Shown in pieces: positions 61,708 through 64,000 of a stretch of 64,000 nt of DNA. Position 1 is the stretch's first letter. Each line of letters opens with the position of its first letter. The position numbers were made by a program, and so were the translations under genes. The notes under the pieces are model-generated. The model saw only the letters and a program-made list of their open reading frames with translations. It was not told the origin of the DNA and searched no databases. Source of the DNA: Apostichopus japonicus (lineage: Eukaryota > Echinodermata > Holothuroidea > Aspidochirotida > Stichopodidae). Where the stretch lies: assembly GCF_037975245.1 (NCBI RefSeq), contig NC_092581.1, positions 20,484,303 to 20,548,302 of the forward strand, given 5' to 3'.

Positions 61708-61716
61708 AGATATATG

Positions 61717-61787
<71 letters not shown>

Positions 61788-62704
61788 TTTACGTTTAAAT
61801 GAATCAAGAAACTGTATTACTCGCAAAATGATTACTTCAAATCCAATCGACATTTAAAAATATTGCAGTTGCATAAGTTACCTTTGTTACAATTAATTAA
61901 AACTTAAAAGAGGAAAACAATTCTAGGAATGAATATATAAACAATAGAGAGAAGAAACGTTTCATGTTTTTTAGTTAAAATTATTCGCATTATCTTAATA
62001 GATTTCCTCAAACTATTACAATGAAAACATACAGCATGGTTTTGTTTTTCAGACTTGGTTATTAAAAAAGCATAACGACCTTTTTGAAAAGTGTCCACCA
62101 GCATACAGGCGCGCAGCCAGGAATTTGCCAAGGGAGGGGCGAAACTGTAGATTCGGCATTGCAAACTATCTAAGCGTAGCGCCACCATGCGTTGGCGCGA
62201 AGCGTACAAGAAAAGTTTCGCTGAAAATGCCTCCCAGATCGCTGGAAATGGCACTTCCCAGGCCTTGTAAGTTGCATCTTAGCATTTTCTCTTTTGAAAA
62301 TACTAGCGATATCGTTAAAAACATTAAAACAAAAATTAAAAAATATGATCAAGGGGGGGGGGCGGCTGCCCCCTTCGCCCCCTCCCCTTGGCTTCGCGCC
62401 TGCCAGCATACAATATAGTGTAATATTTTACTTTATGCCGATCACCAAAGAATTGCACTTCAACAAAATGATTATTTTTGTTGATGTCAACGATTGATTC
62501 AACTTTTGATAATACCTTGGCAATCTGGAACTTGAGAAACATAAAACTCTCCGTTTATGCAAACTGCGTATTGTTCTCCAACAAGACGTCGCTCTTCAAC
62601 ACAACTGAAAGATATTATTTCATCCTCATCATACGAAGTATTGGAGTTTTTATCACCAAAAAGTAAGGGTTCTGTCACATTTAGCTTTGGACAAGTTTCT
62701 GAGA
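48856..62704 (-). CDS. Gene C: third CCP-EGF-SEA transmembrane mucin, 5' part outside window
   Basis: Eight exons (matching exons 6-13 of A and B) join in phase to 1178 nt, encoding a CCP domain, EGF-like, SEA, EGF-like, a transmembrane helix and a long acidic tail to a stop codon. The signal peptide, N-terminal domains and mucin exon would lie right of the window. It is the most diverged copy: the SEA cleavage motif is lost and the tail is more acidic. The intron inside the SEA domain is 8.1 kb, against 0.5 kb or less in A and B, and is filled with repeats and element-like DNA. Whether it carries a mucin region cannot be seen here. Confidence 0.82.
49107..49175 (-). CDS. Gene C exon 12 (cytoplasmic tail)
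   Basis: A 69-bp phase-0 exon from TTGCAACAG to GTAAGTATA, starting Asn-Pro-Met-Pro-Arg-Val-Asn. It aligns with the Asn-Pro-Ile-Pro-Lys exons of A and B. Confidence 0.8.
49567..49850 (-). CDS. Gene C exon 11 (transmembrane helix and acidic tail)
   Basis: 284 bp, phase 1 to 0. The helix covers [20 protein letters not shown] and on to LWFIISP. The tail has an Ala run, then [14 protein letters not shown] and [11 protein letters not shown], and ends Asn-Met-Ser-Asn-Phe at the same junction as A and B. Confidence 0.87.
50000..50820. repeat. GTCGTGTTGATG-type minisatellite with ~165-bp higher-order unit
   Basis: Short 18-24 bp repeats of GTCGTGTTGATGTTGAAAGTGA type. A larger unit containing GAAGATGCATGATGGCGCAGG recurs at about 50331, 50500 and 50660. 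It lies in intron 10 of gene C. Reading frames over it are low-complexity by-products. Confidence 0.9.
50884..51033 (-). CDS. Gene C exon 10 (EGF-like domain after SEA)
   Basis: 150 bp, phase 1-1. Cysteines at KECDE, DICDD, YGTCND, YKCSC and TDCSV. One of the most conserved exons across the three genes. Confidence 0.88.
51170..52245. repeat. 39-bp minisatellite
   Basis: About 27 copies of a 39-bp unit containing GACAGCGATAGGTCAATATA and AGGCTTACAACATGAATTA. Because 39 is a multiple of 3, long false frames appear. Lies in intron 9 of gene C. Confidence 0.96.
52530..52755 (-). CDS. Gene C exon 9 (second half of SEA domain, no cleavage motif)
   Basis: 226 bp, phase 0 to 1. It aligns with A and B through the cysteine (LRCYVSFKK) and ends [14 protein letters not shown]. 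At the cleavage position it reads [10 protein letters not shown] instead of Gly-Ser-Val. The 5' edge (CGATCGAG then Lys-Phe-Asp) is my choice from phase and alignment; a different acceptor is possible. Confidence 0.75.
53915..57215. mobile_element. Possible element with inverted GTTAGTTTCC ends
   Basis: Copies of GTTAGTTTCC(TC) lie at 53919-53986 and again as the inverse (GGAAACTAAC) at 54240-54310 and 57100-57205. On the plus strand, CAACCATCTGGTGATG (after AG), a stretch ending ATGGGAAATATAAGG before GTAAGT, and GCAATGGTTGGTAATG after TTTTAG look like short spliced exons of an unknown protein. Boundaries and class are uncertain. Confidence 0.35.
55170..55760. repeat. Degenerate ~110-140 bp tandem repeat
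   Basis: CTCAAGAAGTGAAAGTTGGTT-like words followed by GGTAAGTAGATG and AAAGGTCATTTNAGGTCAA recur about five times. Confidence 0.7.
56372..59604 (-). CDS. Possible two-exon gene nested in gene C intron, unknown product
   Basis: Exon 1 (59604-59471) starts at ATG in good context (AAAATGGCGG), reads [20 protein letters not shown] and [16 protein letters not shown], and stops in phase 2 at GTAAGC. Exon 2 (56783-56372) starts after CTACTTTCAG in the matching phase, giving Asp-Arg-Phe-Ser-Arg-Lys, then [19 protein letters not shown] and [18 protein letters not shown], to a stop codon: 181 residues in total. The C-terminal third covers a duplicated DNA stretch and may not be real. I do not recognise the protein; multi-copy transposon-associated families look like this. 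A second overlapping frame starts at ATG near 59672 ([12 protein letters not shown]) and complicates the start. Confidence 0.42.
57284..59115. mobile_element. 1.8-kb element with clustered AAAACGTCCC inverted repeats
   Basis: The left end (57289-57397) has about five copies of AAAACGTCCCC-type words; the right end (59006-59107) has the same in inverse. The inner-most common end is ACGTCCCTTTACCAAAACGT. An 8-bp direct repeat CCTTGTAA flanks it (57276-57283 and 59116-59123). No coding was recognised inside. Superfamily unknown; 8-bp duplications occur in hAT and others. Confidence 0.6.
59831..60743. mobile_element. Possible MITE with AAAGCAGCATTTTGCG inverted repeats
   Basis: TTTTAAAGCAGCATTTGCGTCC at the left is matched by the inverse of CGCAAAATGCAGCTTTAAAA at the right; a third inverse copy lies at about 60450-60472. 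The interior is two similar 300-bp halves (CATCTTTGATTGGTTGCATTC and CTTCACTGATTGGTTGAATT). A single end also occurs at 53331-53352. Target duplication unclear. Confidence 0.45.
60869..60978 (-). CDS. Gene C exon 8 (first half of SEA domain)
   Basis: 110 bp, phase 1 to 0, acceptor TTTTTAACAG and donor GTAAGTAAAC. It encodes [12 protein letters not shown] and ends [11 protein letters not shown], matching A and B in length and key residues. Confidence 0.87.
61466..61573 (-). CDS. Gene C exon 7 (EGF-like domain before SEA)
   Basis: 108 bp, phase 1-1. Cysteines at [23 protein letters not shown] and GSCI. Confidence 0.86.
   Translation of the reverse strand, partial: RNVYTQNAQSGSMATVTREANVSADRDMLYLTEAV
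61618..61782. repeat. (TA)n microsatellite
   Basis: Interrupted TA tract in intron 6 of gene C, directly upstream of exon 7. Confidence 0.95.
62106..62402. mobile_element. hAT-type MITE with 8-bp target duplication
   Basis: A 297-bp element with ends CAGGCGCGCAGCCAGG and, on the other strand, CAGGCGCGAAGCCAAG (14 of 16 match), flanked by a perfect 8-bp repeat CCAGCATA (62098-62105, 62403-62410). It shares interior sequence with the element at 1952-2338. It lies in intron 6 of gene C, about 110 bp from exon 6. Confidence 0.87.
62516..62704 (-). CDS. Gene C exon 6 (CCP/sushi domain 3)
   Basis: 189 bp, phase 1-1. Cysteines at ETCPK, FSCVEE, AVCING and PDCQ, with NGEFYVS in place of the usual Trp, as in A and B. 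This is the most 5' exon of gene C in the window. Confidence 0.86.
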
Positions 62705-64000
62705 CTAAGGAACAAAACAAAAATATTTGTATATTTAATATTGGTTTTTTTTGTAACTTAATGAACTAGGATTACTTTATATCAATATGAGTCAAAATAA
62801 TATCTCTTTATTATTCTTCCAACTATTCAACGCTTGAAAATGTCTTCTTTTCGACCAGAAGAGGAGAGGAGGGGTGGGGGTGTCTTTTGCTGTTTACCGA
62901 GGAAAGCATATCAAAATTTTAGTTTGGAAGAGAAAATGAAAATTGAAGATAGCTAGGTGACCAAAAGATAAATGTTCTGGTCAGTCCAGTATATCCGAGT
63001 CGTTCGATTCCGTGTCTAAATCCAGCTAGACCATACAAATGAAACATAATATGAACAATGTCCAAAACGCAAGACATAACTTTATCACGTCCACAATTTG
63101 ATGTCGATACCAACAATCAGTATTTGCCTCATTCCACCCACCCACATGTCTCTACGGTATAACTTATTGCTCCTTTTTGACATTTGTTTATGTTCAAGTT
63201 AAATGCAAACGAGCCATATCCATATTTTGTTATCATACCTAACGTGTATTGATAATTGTTATTATTATACATTGTATAATAATTGTGCATGTATATATGT
63301 GTGTTTTGCAATTGAAATAACGAAACCAAATCTGAACTTCGTAGACGGGATTATGAAGCATATATAGGTCAGACACTCCGATTTAAGCTGTGTTATTTTC
63401 GCATGGCAATATTAATACATATTGCAATATACAGTGCTAGAACATACCTTATAATATTTATTAGATTCGCAGATGCTTTGCCTACGATCAGATTGTGTCA
63501 AAGGTCATAGTCAGGTTATTGTTACTACTAGATGTTAATAAGACTAGCAAAGTAGTAATTTAGTAACATTCTATATATTACAATTCCTATAGAAGGCTAA
63601 TTCAATATACTATTCCATATCCTTCTATACTCTGTACTAGAATTATATATACTACATTCTTTTCCATATTATACTATGTTATATATTATAATGCTGGTAA
63701 AGGCAAAGTTTTCCAATATTGATGAAATATATTGATTCTATCTCAAGTCCACATTCCGCGCAAAATGGGTCTCGATTACTACAACGTTGTAACATAACAG
63801 TGTACAACATAATCATTGGTCACCTACGTTTACATAACATGAAGTGTATAAATACTGCAACAACAACTGATAAATATTTATCTACAGTGCAGAAGGTAAA
63901 CCGTAGGCTACGATATTTATCAAAACAACAAAGTTATTTCAAAATATCCAAGATTCATTTAAGTATTTATTAACTTGTAATTTGCATTGTATAGAATTTA
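62705..64000. other. Intron 5 of gene C, no exon seen
   Basis: AT-rich, with no reading frame that looks like a mucin exon. By analogy the mucin exon should come next, beyond the right edge. Confidence 0.5.

Overview
The window is animal genomic DNA with spliced genes (GT-AG introns) and much non-coding sequence dense in repeats. Extracellular domains (CCP/sushi, EGF, SEA, mucin repeats), a NAT8-like acetyltransferase, hAT-type DNA transposon remnants, tRNA-derived SINEs and long (TA)n tracts all fit a marine invertebrate. I lean towards an echinoderm, perhaps a sea cucumber, but that is inference without a database search.

The main content is a tandem array of three paralogous genes on the minus strand, called here A (7368-19309), B (28826-45498) and C (48856 to beyond 62704; its 5' part lies outside the window). 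A and B are each rebuilt as 13 coding exons. All junctions are GT-AG, all phases match, and the totals are exactly in frame (1031 and 2411 residues). The order of parts is signal peptide, six-cysteine domain, two CCP domains, a single-exon Ser/Thr-rich mucin region, CCP, EGF, SEA (split over two exons), EGF, transmembrane helix, and an acidic cytoplasmic tail ending in two small exons. The C-terminal half (EGF-SEA-EGF-TM) is the layout of transmembrane mucins such as MUC3/12/13/17; the CCP domains around the mucin region are unusual. A and B keep the SEA autocleavage motif (Gly-Ser-Val), C does not. A carries 7 mucin repeats of 40 residues; B carries 51 repeats of 34 residues of unrelated sequence.

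Region by region: 1-1827 is the right part of a hAT-like element filled with a ~137-bp minisatellite; 1952-2338 and 3084-3821 are hAT-type non-autonomous elements with target-site duplications; 3830-7367 is AT-rich sequence with SINE pieces; 7368-19309 is gene A; 19563-19600 is a non-coding block shared with the B upstream region; 23661-24350 is a single-exon NAT8-like N-acetyltransferase; 28826-45498 is gene B, with a 138-bp direct/inverted repeat array in intron 2; 47380-48480 is a 23-bp minisatellite; 48856-62704 is gene C, whose introns hold several minisatellites and transposon-like elements, plus a possible two-exon gene (59604-56372) nested in its 8-kb intron. Beyond 62705 I see no exon.

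The three mucin genes are probably surface glycoproteins of epithelial or immune cells. That role is inferred from domain content only.
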